Shown here: one piece after another, positions 1 to 9,300 of the stretch
How positions within the stretch are numbered: position 1 is the stretch's first letter
Layout: the number at the start of each line of letters is the position of its first letter
Assembly: GCA_944363035.1 (NCBI GenBank)
Contig: CALVTS010000011.1
Coordinates: 1 to 51,526 of the forward strand
Source: an uncultured Clostridia bacterium
Lineage (GTDB): Bacteria; Bacillota; Clostridia; Christensenellales; CAG-917
Length of the DNA stretch: 51,526 bases
Direction of reading: 5' to 3'
Notes under the pieces: model-generated
What the model was told of the DNA's origin: nothing
The model's database searches: none
What the model saw: only the letters and a program-made list of their open reading frames with translations
Translations under genes and position numbers: made by a program

Positions 1-201
1 ATACAAGGTCTGCAAGGAGCGCAGGGCGATGAGGGGCCTACGGGTCCCACCGGACCTACGGGACCCACGGGACCCACCGGTCCCGTGGTGCAGGGGGCGG
101 CGGTCGCGGACGTTGCGACGACTGCGAACACAGAGACTCTCGCCAACACCATCAATGAGCTTCTGGCGTCCCTCAGGGCGGCGGACATCATCGAGACGTG
201 A
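1..201 (+). CDS. Collagen-like surface protein, C-terminal end (partial)
   Basis: The window opens inside a reading frame that runs in frame 1 to a TGA at 199-201. The first residues are Gly-X-Y triplets, including five Gly-Pro-Thr units in a row at about residues 13-27. They are followed by a short non-collagen tail with the pattern LANTINELLASLRAADIIE. Collagen-like stalks ending in a small alpha-helical or beta trimerisation tail with an LLASLRxAxII-type end are typical of BclA-like exosporium or surface proteins of Firmicutes; that link is by family resemblance. The N-terminus, any anchor and the total length lie outside the window. A G+C-rich hairpin follows at 210-235. The frame and the collagen repeat are certain; the cell-surface or spore-surface role is inference. 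Confidence 0.75.
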   Translation: MQGLQGAQGDEGPTGPTGPTGPTGPTGPVVQGAAVADVATTANTETLANTINELLASLRAADIIET

Positions 202-209
202 GGAAGGAG

Positions 210-235
210 GGGAGCGCGCTTTCGGGCGCGCTCCC
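210..235 (+). terminator. Hairpin after collagen-like gene
   Basis: Ten-base perfect inverted repeat GGGAGCGCGC / GCGCGCTCCC with a 6-nt loop, 9 nt after the stop codon. No U-tract follows directly. A second weaker hairpin (about 240-263, AAGAAGAGGGA / TCCCTTTTCTT) ends in a T-rich arm and may complete termination. Confidence 0.45.
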
Positions 236-354
236 GTGCAAGAAGAGGGATGTCCCTTTTCTTGTCATCAAAAGAGTTCGGCTTTTTTTGCGGCGGTCAA
301 GTTTTGTTTTACGTTCAAAGGCGAGGGATGAGAGGGGGCGCTTTTCGCGTCTAA

Positions 355-464
355 TATTTCATTTTTATTTCATGCAGATTAAACTATCATAACAAAATTT
401 CAAAAATTATTGCTTTTTAGCACATTATATTCTATATTAGATTTAAGATTTAATGAAAATTTAA
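355..464 (+). promoter_or_regulatory. Promoter and phased direct repeats upstream of the two-component operon
   Basis: The 202-517 gap is very A+T rich from 340 on. A sigma-A-like promoter is TTGCTT (410-415), 17-nt spacer, TATATT (433-438). Around it are direct repeats spaced by exactly 11 bp: TATTTCAT at 355 and 366, and ATTTAAT at 448 and 459, with an extra ATTTAA at 441. Seven-base direct repeats with a 4-bp A+T-rich spacer are the architecture of PhoB/OmpR-family operators, so autoregulation by the regulator encoded next is plausible. Otherwise nothing is seen in this gap. Confidence 0.5.
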
Positions 465-517
465 TCGGCGTGACCGTTTGCCGCAGAGGCGGCGCGCACG
501 CCGTAGGAGGATGCGTC

Positions 518-1189
518 ATGCGGCTTCTGGTGGTTGAAGACGATGAAAAACTTGCGAAGATATTGTCCGCTTCTTTGAGCGTTATCGGCGACGTAGACAT
601 CGCGCTTTCGGGGGAAAAGGCGTTGCAGGAGGTGGAAAAGACCTACTACGACCTCGTCATCCTGGATCTGATGCTGGGCAAGCTGTCGGGCATGGAGGTG
701 TTGAAAGAGGTACGCCGCACCTATCTCATGCCGATAATCGTGCTTTCTGCGCTCAGCGACATCGACAAGAAGATAGATTGTTTCCGCCTGGGCGCGGACG
801 ATTATATGACCAAACCTTTCGCGAGAGAGGAGCTCATGGCGAGGGTGGAGGCGTGCCTCAGGCGTACGGGAGGCAATTTCAGCAGCACTCATTATAAGTT
901 CCGCAACATGGAGGTCAACTACGTCAACAAGATGATGACGGTGGACGGCAACTATGTCGCGATGAACCGCAAGACCTATGAGATATTGGAGCTCTTGGTG
1001 CGCAACAAGGAGATCATCATGACAAAACAGCAGATCTTCGACCGCATTTGGGGCTACTACTCCACGACGGGGACTTCCGTCATAGAAATAAACATTTTCC
1101 GTTTGCGCAAAATACTTGCGGAATACGGGCTGGACTCCTGCCTTAAAACCATCAAGGCGACGGGATATATGTGGACGGAGAAGATCTGA
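518..1189 (+). CDS. OmpR/PhoB-family response regulator
   Basis: A 223-residue two-domain regulator. The receiver (about 1-115) has the acidic pocket E7-D8-D9, phospho-acceptor D50 in VILDL and the conserved lysine K99 in MTKPF. The C-terminal winged-helix DNA-binding domain (about 125-223) has the TYEILELL, IWGY, VIEINIFRLRKIL and IKATGYMW pattern of the OmpR/PhoB class. The frame is open upstream, but ATG 518 is chosen because TAGGAGG at 504-510 sits 7 nt before it and the receiver begins there. The stop overlaps the start of the sensor kinase gene by one base, so the two are translationally coupled. It probably receives phosphate from that kinase. Targets are unknown; phased repeats upstream of this gene and of the lipoprotein gene at 6364 suggest autoregulation and control of the neighbouring lipoproteins. 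Confidence 0.93.
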   Translation: MRLLVVEDDEKLAKILSASLSVIGDVDIALSGEKALQEVEKTYYDLVILDLMLGKLSGMEVLKEVRRTYLMPIIVLSALSDIDKKIDCFRLGADDYMTKPFAREELMARVEACLRRTGGNFSSTHYKFRNMEVNYVNKMMTVDGNYVAMNRKTYEILELLVRNKEIIMTKQQIFDRIWGYYSTTGTSVIEINIFRLRKILAEYGLDSCLKTIKATGYMWTEKI

Positions 1190-2436
1190 TGAACGTGGAT
1201 CGCGATATAAAAAAGAGGTGGATGGTGTTCGCGCTTGTGAATCTGGCGCTCGTCATCCTGATATTCGGGGCTCTCATCGCGGGGTTCGGCGCGTATGTCG
1301 CCACCGCGCAGAGAGACGCCGTGCGGGAGGGCGCGAGGGACTACGCGCACGATCTCGCCATCCTCGGCGCAGAGGGCGTCCGCGCGGCGATAGACGGGGG
1401 CTCCGCCCTTACGGTGGACACTCCCGAGTACCTTTTCGCGCTGTATACGGTCACGGGCGGCAGAGTCATCTTCGAGACGGCGGACGAGTTTTTGGAACTC
1501 AACGCTCCCGCGCTCGGCGGCAGGGCGGAGGAGAGCAGGCAGGAGAACGTCGGAGGGCACGCTTTCGAGACCTACACCGTGGAAGTGTTCTCCGAGGAGG
1601 GGAATGAGGACGCGAGATATTATGTCAAGACCTTCGCGCCCTGCGACGGGCTCAATTCCGCATTGGAGGAGATATCCGTCTACTGCATCCCCTTTGTCAT
1701 CGTGTTCATAGTGGCGGCGGTCGTGTTCAGCTTCGTATGGGGATACATCGCGATAAAGCCCATCATGACGGACTATGTCAAACAAAAGGATTTCATCAAC
1801 GATATGTCCCATGAGATACGCACCCCTCTTGCGGTCATCAAGGGCAATCTCGAAAACGTCCTCGCCTCGCCCGACTCCAAGGTCGCGGATCAGGCAGAGA
1901 TGCTTTACGCCAGCCTGGACGAGGTGGACTACATGACGGACATCTCGTCGGGACTGCTCAACATCGTGCGCGGAAAGAGCGCGGGCAGGAGCAAAGAGAC
2001 CAAGATGAGCGACGTCATCACGGAGGCGGTGGATATGTTTGCGGATATGGCGACTATGGCGAACAAAGCCCTCATCGCCAACATAGAGTACTGCGACATC
2101 CCCGTGGACAGGGAGAAGATAAAACAGCTCGCGTCCGTGCTCATCGAGAACGCGGTGAAGTATACGAGAGAGGGCGACAGGATAACCGTGCGCCTCAAAA
2201 ACACCAAGGACGGGTGCGTGTTCAGCGTGTCCGACACGGGGATAGGGGTGCCCAAGGCGGAGCTGGAATCCCTCTTCGACCGCTTCTACCGCGCCGAGAA
2301 CGTAAAGGACATCCCGGGCACGGGGCTGGGGCTCTCCATAGCCAAAGCCATCATGGAGGGGATGGGCGGCACGATAAAAGCCGCGGCGAACGTCCCCTGC
2401 GGGCTGGAGATCGTCTGCGCGTTCAAGAGACAGTAA
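1189..2436 (+). CDS. Membrane sensor histidine kinase
   Basis: A 415-residue kinase partnered with the regulator upstream. Transmembrane segment 1 is at about 12-38, an extracytoplasmic sensor domain of about 125 residues follows, and TM2 is at about 162-189. The dimerisation/phospho-acceptor helix carries H208 in SHEIRTPL. The ATPase domain has the N box (IENAVKYT, N321), G1 box (DTGIGVP, D349) and G2 box (GTGLGLSIA, 377-385). There is no obvious HAMP domain: the catalytic region starts about 10 residues after TM2. ATG 1189 is chosen because it overlaps the previous stop (ATGA) and gives a normal short cytoplasmic N-terminus. The sensor domain resembles nothing I recognise, so the signal is unknown; location next to surface lipoproteins hints at an envelope cue. 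Confidence 0.93.
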   Translation: MNVDRDIKKRWMVFALVNLALVILIFGALIAGFGAYVATAQRDAVREGARDYAHDLAILGAEGVRAAIDGGSALTVDTPEYLFALYTVTGGRVIFETADEFLELNAPALGGRAEESRQENVGGHAFETYTVEVFSEEGNEDARYYVKTFAPCDGLNSALEEISVYCIPFVIVFIVAAVVFSFVWGYIAIKPIMTDYVKQKDFINDMSHEIRTPLAVIKGNLENVLASPDSKVADQAEMLYASLDEVDYMTDISSGLLNIVRGKSAGRSKETKMSDVITEAVDMFADMATMANKALIANIEYCDIPVDREKIKQLASVLIENAVKYTREGDRITVRLKNTKDGCVFSVSDTGIGVPKAELESLFDRFYRAENVKDIPGTGLGLSIAKAIMEGMGGTIKAAANVPCGLEIVCAFKRQ

Positions 2437-2511
2437 AGATACGGACATAATGCGGTGTTTAAGCGCGCATATCGTCCGATGAACACGATGTTTTGCAAAA
2501 TCATGGAGAAA

Positions 2512-5500
2512 ATGAAAAGCGCAGGGAAAAAGAGACGTCCGAGTGTGCTTTTGGCGGCGGCGATGGTGTTGTGCCTCGCCGCGACTTTGCTTGCCGCGTG
2601 CAACAAAGAGGACAAACTGCCCTCGGATATCCCCGTCTCGTGGGAGGATATACTCTCGGAGGCGGCGGAGGAAGTGACCGAACGCGTCGCTCTCTCCGGG
2701 GATAAGATAGGCGTCAAATTCACCGCCGACGTCACGTTGGGCGGCAATGCGTATTCGTTGTTTTTCGGGCTGAATTACGACCTCTCGGCAAAGGACGGGT
2801 CATCCCTTGTGCTCAAAGTTTCGGAGGCTGAAAACTCGGCGGGCGAGGGGACGGACGCAGAGACCGCCGCTTCGGACGGGACTCTCTTCTCGGTGGCGGC
2901 TGACGGCGAATACACCTGGATAGACATCGCGGCGGGGCTCGCGGTGCCCGACGCAAAACTGCGCGTGGAAAACGTGGATCTTTTCGATCTCCTCGGCGTG
3001 ATCTACGACGAGGAGAACTCCGACGCCGCCGTCGAGGCGTTTTCGGAGGTCGTCTACAACCTCGGCATGACCTTTTTTGACGGCGCGCGCGTGAGCGCGG
3101 ACGGCAGCGAATACAGGTTCGACGTGGACTCCGACTACAAGGAGACGGGCAGAGAGTATTTCGCCGCCGTGTTTTCCGTGTTCGGGGAGAACGTGAGCGG
3201 AGCTCTGCTTGCGGCGTTCGGGATCTCGGACGCTTACGAGCTTCTCGACGTCCTGCCCGAGCTCGGCGGCTACGTCACCCTGAGATTTACGGATGATAAT
3301 GTGGAGTTCTCTGCCGAGGGACTGACCGTGAGCGGGGAAGAGGCTTGGCTGGACGCCGAACTTAGGGTGTCCCGCGAATATTTCACGGAAACGGAAGGCA
3401 TGATCCCGCAAAAAGACGAGGGCGGTTATCTCGGCACCAAGCTCGGCAACACGCACATGAGCGGCGATATAACGCTGAGGGCGGGGGAGCGCGACCTCGT
3501 GACCTGCGACTACACTCTGGACGCGAATCTTGACATCCTGCGTCTCGTGCTCCACGGTTACGACCTCACCTGCCTCGGGGAGGAGAACTACTTCCACCTG
3601 CGCGTGACCCACGTCTGCGGCTCGGAGTGCGGCGGATTTTGCGAGAGCAGGCTCGAGCCCTCCCGCGGCGCGGTGCTTGACATCGCCTTTTCGCCGGAGG
3701 ACTTCGGCTCTTACAACATATATATCTCTGCGGCGTTGAGCAGTCTCGTGTCCTCCTCTTTTGCGAGCTTGCTCGCTGAGGATTACGGCAGGATGGCGGA
3801 GGAGCTCATCCCGGAATATATCCTCTATGTCTATCCCGACGGACTGTTTGATGAGGAGTCGTCCATGTGCAAACTGCTCTCGGGGCTTTTTGCGGACAAT
3901 ATGTTTGCCACAGGTGACATCGAGGCGTCCTTCGAGGACGCGACGGGGATAGTGAGCCTGTTTGCCGAGCTCATGTCGGACGACGTTTCCCCGACTCCCG
4001 ACGGGCTGGTGTTCGGCGTGGAGGAAAACGCCTTCGGCATGGCGGAGCGTCACAACATCTACGACGAGACGGTCTACATCATAGACGGCAAGGTGAGCGA
4101 GCTGAAAGACTACGGTTCCTACGAGGGCGACATCGGCAATCTGGAGCGTTCGGACAGCATCGCCCTCTCTTGGGAATGGGAGGAGCCGCAGGAGGTCGAG
4201 GAGGACGGCGAGAGAGTTTCTCTCACGGGGATATATTCCGCGAGCGGCACTCTTCTCCACGGCGTGTCGGACGGAGAATACGTCCCCATGAGCCCCGAGG
4301 AGATCACGGGGATGATGGGAGGATACTATCTCAAAGCGGACTGCCTCAATCTGGACAGAACGACGCATTTCGACTTTTACGGACGCGTTTTGGCGGTTGA
4401 AGGGCTGGATATCAATTCAAGAGAGCCGCAGACGGTGACCTTTACGGTGGAATATCCCAATCCGTTTTCCGCCTATGAGACCCCTCGGGACGACGTTCTT
4501 CCCGAGCTCACCGAGAAGGTGAGCGCCAGGATAATGCTTACCGACCGCACCACTCCCGAGGTCGTGTTCATCCCCAGGGTCTCGACGGATACCGAGCTCG
4601 AAATCATCGCCAAGGACACCCCGGACGGCGACGGACTTTACATCGGTCAGAGCACCGAGCTCCCCGATTTCATTTTTGCCGAGGGCAGGGTGGAATACGT
4701 CAACGGATACACCAAGAGCATGGAGCTCGTCGGCGAGACGGACGCGGTGGGCGTGAGGGATATGGTCATCTTCTCGGATTACTATTACTCCACCAAGGCG
4801 GGGGACGTCACGGTGAAGTGGACGTTCATGGACGGCAGCGAAGAGCTGACCTATCACATCGCCGACCCCGACAGGGTGGAGTTTGACATCGCCGAGGACA
4901 GGATGCCATCCCACGGCGTGGGGGACACGGTTTATATGTCCACCATCACCAACCATGTGAAGGCGGTGGCGTATTACGACTACGCCGACGGCACCTCAAA
5001 GGGCATCAAACTCTATCTCACCGCCGACAACTTCTATATCCGCAACATCCCGTTGAGCGAGAGCTCCCGCGACTGGACGAGCACGCGTATGTTGTTGGGG
5101 GGCTACACCGTGACCTTCCTGGTGGCGAACGACTTCGAGTGTACGGCGAGGGTGTTCACGGATATGAGCGACCCCGACGACCCCAAACCTTTCGAGAGCG
5201 AGCCTTTCACCCAGCGCGTCACAGCTTACGAGGGAGATCGCGCCACCTACAAATTCGTGCAGACTTCCTCCGAAAACGTATTCTGGTTCACGGATACGGA
5301 ATATCTGTTTGCGGGCGACCTCGTCAACGCCACGCACGGCGTCAGCTTACAGCCCGAACGCGCCCTCACCCTCTCGGTGCTGAAATACACCTCGGATTCG
5401 CCGCAGTATGGCACAGGCGTGGACCTTTCGGCTGAGGGCGGAGCGGTGACGTTGGGCGCCTTTACGGCGGAGGGCTTCTCGGCTACGGAGACCGCAGGGG

Positions 5501-5655
5501 TCCTGCGCGCGGAGGCTCTGCCCGCGCTCATAGTCTCCCCGCTCAGGATATCCTTCCGTCTGACTTTCAACGAAGCGGGTCATTACAGGGTGCGGCTGTT
5601 GCTCTCGGGCAACTCCGGCTACCTGTTCGACAAATACATCACCGTGGCGGAGTGA
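2512..5655 (+). CDS. Large surface lipoprotein of unknown function (about 1047 aa)
   Basis: The N-terminus has a basic n-region, a hydrophobic stretch and the lipobox LLAAC, with the lipidated cysteine at residue 30 counted from ATG 2512. The frame is open to a GTG at 2455 with further ATGs at 2479, 2488 and 2503. None has a good ribosome binding site (a GGAG lies only 3 nt before 2512), so the start is uncertain and 2512 is chosen for a normal signal peptide length. The body is acidic, rich in Asp, Glu, Gly and aromatics, with alternating beta-type stretches. The part at about 700-900 looks like one or more immunoglobulin-like sandwich modules. A Cys-rich loop (CGSECGGFC) lies near residue 374. 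Its N-terminal third shows a remote pattern match to the lipoproteins at 6364 and 11368. I do not recognise a characterised family. It lies 75 nt after the sensor kinase, possibly in its transcript. Confidence 0.8.
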   Translation: MKSAGKKRRPSVLLAAAMVLCLAATLLAACNKEDKLPSDIPVSWEDILSEAAEEVTERVALSGDKIGVKFTADVTLGGNAYSLFFGLNYDLSAKDGSSLVLKVSEAENSAGEGTDAETAASDGTLFSVAADGEYTWIDIAAGLAVPDAKLRVENVDLFDLLGVIYDEENSDAAVEAFSEVVYNLGMTFFDGARVSADGSEYRFDVDSDYKETGREYFAAVFSVFGENVSGALLAAFGISDAYELLDVLPELGGYVTLRFTDDNVEFSAEGLTVSGEEAWLDAELRVSREYFTETEGMIPQKDEGGYLGTKLGNTHMSGDITLRAGERDLVTCDYTLDANLDILRLVLHGYDLTCLGEENYFHLRVTHVCGSECGGFCESRLEPSRGAVLDIAFSPEDFGSYNIYISAALSSLVSSSFASLLAEDYGRMAEELIPEYILYVYPDGLFDEESSMCKLLSGLFADNMFATGDIEASFEDATGIVSLFAELMSDDVSPTPDGLVFGVEENAFGMAERHNIYDETVYIIDGKVSELKDYGSYEGDIGNLERSDSIALSWEWEEPQEVEEDGERVSLTGIYSASGTLLHGVSDGEYVPMSPEEITGMMGGYYLKADCLNLDRTTHFDFYGRVLAVEGLDINSREPQTVTFTVEYPNPFSAYETPRDDVLPELTEKVSARIMLTDRTTPEVVFIPRVSTDTELEIIAKDTPDGDGLYIGQSTELPDFIFAEGRVEYVNGYTKSMELVGETDAVGVRDMVIFSDYYYSTKAGDVTVKWTFMDGSEELTYHIADPDRVEFDIAEDRMPSHGVGDTVYMSTITNHVKAVAYYDYADGTSKGIKLYLTADNFYIRNIPLSESSRDWTSTRMLLGGYTVTFLVANDFECTARVFTDMSDPDDPKPFESEPFTQRVTAYEGDRATYKFVQTSSENVFWFTDTEYLFAGDLVNATHGVSLQPERALTLSVLKYTSDSPQYGTGVDLSAEGGAVTLGAFTAEGFSATETAGVLRAEALPALIVSPLRISFRLTFNEAGHYRVRLLLSGNSGYLFDKYITVAE

Positions 5656-5762
5656 CGCAGGAAGCGCGCGGAGACTCTGCCCGCGCTCTCTTCGCGCCGC
5701 ACGGAGGGGATATCACCTGCGGGACGCCCCACGTCCCCGCACAGCAGAGCTCTGCCGCAAGC

Positions 5763-5796
5763 AAAAAAGACCTTCCAAATTGGAAGGTCTTTTTTA
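5763..5796 (+). terminator. Rho-independent terminator after first lipoprotein gene
   Basis: Strong A/T-flanked hairpin built on CCTTCC / GGAAGG, extending to AAAAAAGACCTTCCAA / TTGGAAGGTCTTTTTT with a run of Ts. It should work in both directions. It lies about 110 nt after the stop at 5655. Confidence 0.85.
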
Positions 5797-5809
5797 GATA
5801 CCGTCCCGA

Positions 5810-5892
5810 GATACCGTCCCGAAATAATACGAACCGATTTTGAAACTATTCTTTTCCGCGCTTTTTCTTAGCCGAAACTTGTCGGTAGGTCC
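5810..5892 (+). repeat. Degenerate type 1 copy of the dispersed intergenic repeat
   Basis: Matches the pattern of the better copies at 10844 and 17663: AAATAATACGAACC, then ATTCTTTTC-CGCGCTTTTTC, then AGCCGAAACTTG. It is clearly diverged (about two thirds identical by eye). The 12-mer GATACCGTCCCG occurs twice in tandem at its left end (about 5797 and 5810). Confidence 0.5.
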
Positions 5893-6135
5893 ATACGATG
5901 AGAGGGGGGGCAGACCCTCCCGTATAATTAAATTTACATTTCATTGAAAATGCGTTCGGAGGAGAGGGGAAAAGGGGGAGAGGGGGGAAAGCGGCAAGCG
6001 AGTTCCCCACCCCGCGGATCGCTTCCGACGCCACTATATATACGCGCGCGCGTCACGCGCGTCAATATATTCCGGGCGCGCAAAGAGGGGAGGTCGAGGA
6101 CGGAAAAAAGAAGGAAAAAGCGTTGTCAATATTAC

Positions 6136-6316
6136 ATTTCATAATTATTAAATGAAATTGACTACAAGATTTCAATACAAGTGTCGTTTTCCCTCTCATT
6201 AGGGCAGTTTTCCGTAATTTTAATGTAATATTCTAGTAATTTTGTGAGAAAAATCATCTTGAAAACCCGCAATTTAATTTTAATTTAATTTGAATGACAG
6301 CCAGGTTAAATATACT
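6136..6316 (+). promoter_or_regulatory. A+T-rich leader with 11-bp phased repeats upstream of second lipoprotein gene
   Basis: The 5656-6363 gap holds a terminator, a repeat copy and this leader. Three GTAAT boxes lie at 6214, 6225 and 6236, exactly 11 bp apart. ATTTAAT occurs at 6272 and 6283, again 11 bp apart, the same arrangement as at 448/459 before the response regulator gene. ATTTCAT occurs at 5938 and 6136, with its complement at 6152. A TGTGAGAAAA half-site lies at 6243. A weak promoter is possible with -10 TATACT at 6311-6316 and a poor -35 near 6289. Helically phased direct repeats suit a PhoB/OmpR-type regulator; binding is inference. Confidence 0.45.
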
Positions 6317-6363
6317 TGTAAACGGCGGATACTGCCAAAATATCACAAACAAGGAGAAAATTT

Positions 6364-9300
6364 ATGAAGCGGAAAGTATTTCTGATCGTCGTACTGGCGT
6401 TGGTGCTTTGCCTGGCTTGCGGTATGTTGTTCGTGGCGTGCAACGACAACAACGGCGGCGGCGAGACCCCCGGCGGCGGCGATACCCCCGGCGGCGGCGA
6501 TACTCCCGGCGGCGGCGATACTCCCGGCGGCGATGAAGAGATAGACGAACAAAAAGCCGCGGCATGGGACGCCATGATAGACGCTCTTGATGCAGTTCGT
6601 ACCGATGAAAACAAGGAGTTTGCATTCGGTCTCGAGATCGCCGAAAAGGGTGAGGGCGAAGCTGCCGATGAGAGGATCTTCGGCGTCGCCTTCGAAAACT
6701 ATGCCGGAAAGGATTACATCTACGGCGTGGCGGGCAAGGACGGCGAATTTGCCAGTTTCAACGGCTTTGACCTCGGCCATGTCATCATGACCGTCCTGGA
6801 TGATTGGCTCGGTCTCTATGGCGAGAGGATAATGGGGCTTGTGCCCGTGACTGCGGAAGGATTCAAATCCGATCAGATGGTCGGCGCGATCCTGGTTGGC
6901 TTCATCGGTGATTACGCCAATGAGGGCACTTCCTATATGTTCGAAATTGACCTTGCCTCCATCATCACCTTCATCGTGGGTGACGGCACCGAGGAAAACC
7001 CCGGTCTTGTCGACCTCGATTCCACTCTTGCGGGATTCCTGGGCGAAGAAACTCTTGCCACCGTCATCGACACTCTCGGCGGACTGCTCGGCATAGAGGA
7101 GACTGCGGATCTCACCGTCAGCGGTCTTCTTATGGAAGTGGCGAACAACTACTCCGTCAAGGCGTACTTCGGATTTGACGACGTTGCCGCGACCGCAGAC
7201 GCAGAGAACGCCGATCCTTTCGACGGGCTCATGGAAGGCGTTGCGGACGCCCGCAAACTCCCTGCGAAGAACCTCCTCAACTTCTCTCTTGACGGCACCG
7301 CCCAGCTCAGAGACGAAAAGGGCGAACCCGTTGCGGATTATGTCATTAATGTCGATATGGACATCGACATCTTCCAGCTTCTCGGCATACTCGATTATGT
7401 CAAGGGCAACGGATGCCTCCTCAACGGTACTGCGATAGACCCCGATTTCAAACTCAGCTTCAACCTGGATGACACCAACACCCTCGAAAAGATAGTGGAG
7501 ATGGTGGAAAACCTCGGTTATATCAACATCACCGTCGATCAGGTCGGAGAGGACAACAAGCCCACCAAGAACATCCTCACCATCTACTCCGACTTCTCTG
7601 AGGGCAACGCGCTCGTTCAGCTCAACAGCGAAGAGATCACGGCCATTATTTATAAGGCTTATGTCGCGCTCGGCGGCGTGTACGACTTTGACACTCTCGC
7701 GAGCTACATCGAGAACGCCGTGACCGGCGCGCTCGGTCAGGCGGATGAAGAGGGCGGCTTTGACGTGATGGGTCTCCTCACCGGCATCCTCGACGTGCTC
7801 AACCTCGACCTTTCCGACTTGAACGCGGCTCTTGCCGACATCAAGGCGAATGGCGTCAACATCGACATGAACGGTCTTGTGGATATGCTGGTCGAACTTG
7901 TGCCCGATCTGAGCTTGGCAAGCAGCTTCCTGCCCTCGCTTTGGCATAACGCTGCGACCCTCAACATTCAGGTCCGGCAGGCAAGCTACGGCACTGCAGA
8001 CACTTCCACCGAGATGGCTGAGCTTTATGCGATGAAGAGCACCCCCTCTGCCGCACTCGTCAGCGAAGTGACCAAGATCACGGGGCTTCCTTCCGACTTC
8101 TATGCGCTCTTCCCGACCATCGGTCTCGGACAGACTTATACGCTGGAAGGCAAATCTCTCGTTGACAACTCCACCGTGACCTTTGACGGCTATGTCATCG
8201 GCTATGACGCGCTGGACGTCGATTGGAGCAAGAAAGGTCCGCAGAATGTGACCCTCTATGTCGCCGCGGCGAACCAGGGCAAGTCTCTTGTCGAACTGCT
8301 CAACGGCACGACGTCTTCTTTGGTCAATGTCATCGATCTTTCGGCATATCCCGTGTTCGGCATCTATTCCGTTGATGTCACCCTCACCCTCACCGAGACT
8401 TCTGCCGAGGCGAGCAATGTCAAGATCGTCGGTCATGAGGACGGCGCCGCCATCGAATATACCTATGCGGCACAGCCCGTGGCAGGCGCAAAGACTGCTT
8501 TCAGCTGGCTGAAGAGCGGAAGCAACGTGACCCTCTCCTACAACAAGGGCACGGAAGCAAAGACCATCGTCCTCGATGAGAAGACCTTCAACAAGTACTG
8601 CTACATCGTTGACGCGAAGGGCAACGTCGTCGCGAATGCGTTCGACGCCGAAAACAACGTCGTTGTGCCCGCCGGCGCCTACAAGATCGTTGTGGACGTC
8701 AACGGCTACAAGGCGGAAGTCCCCCTCAATGTTTCCACCGTTGCGGTGAGCGCAGTCTCCGACGCGATCCCCGTCCTCGGCGCGAAGTATGATTACACCG
8801 TCGAGGCGGAGCTCACCTCTCCCGACGGCGAAGTCACCGAGTGCGACATAACCAGCCTCTCCTACAACATCGGCTCCAAGAGCTTCTACAGCATGCATCA
8901 GGAGAGCAAGGACTTCGCCGATATCGGAGAAGTCGGTGAAAACAGACTGACCGTCACTCTCAACAAGGACCTCGCGCTCATCGGTCTGCACAAGGCTACC
9001 GTAAGCGTGAAGGCGAACGGCGTCACCATTTCCAGCATCGTCTATGAGTTCGGCACCGTCGAGACTCCCGCAGACGCCTTCGCAATGAGCGGAGTCGGCA
9101 CCGTGTATTTCGGCAATGCGGTATCCGTCGCGATAGAAGTCGGCGACAAGACCTACTCTCTGTCCTACAATGCGGAGACTGAGAAGTGGGAAGCCAAGGC
9201 TGAAGACGGCACCGTCCTCAAGGACATCGTCATCACCATGAGATGGGATGACGCCGAAGAAGGCGTGCTCGTCGTTGGCGATGCGAACGGTTTCATCACC

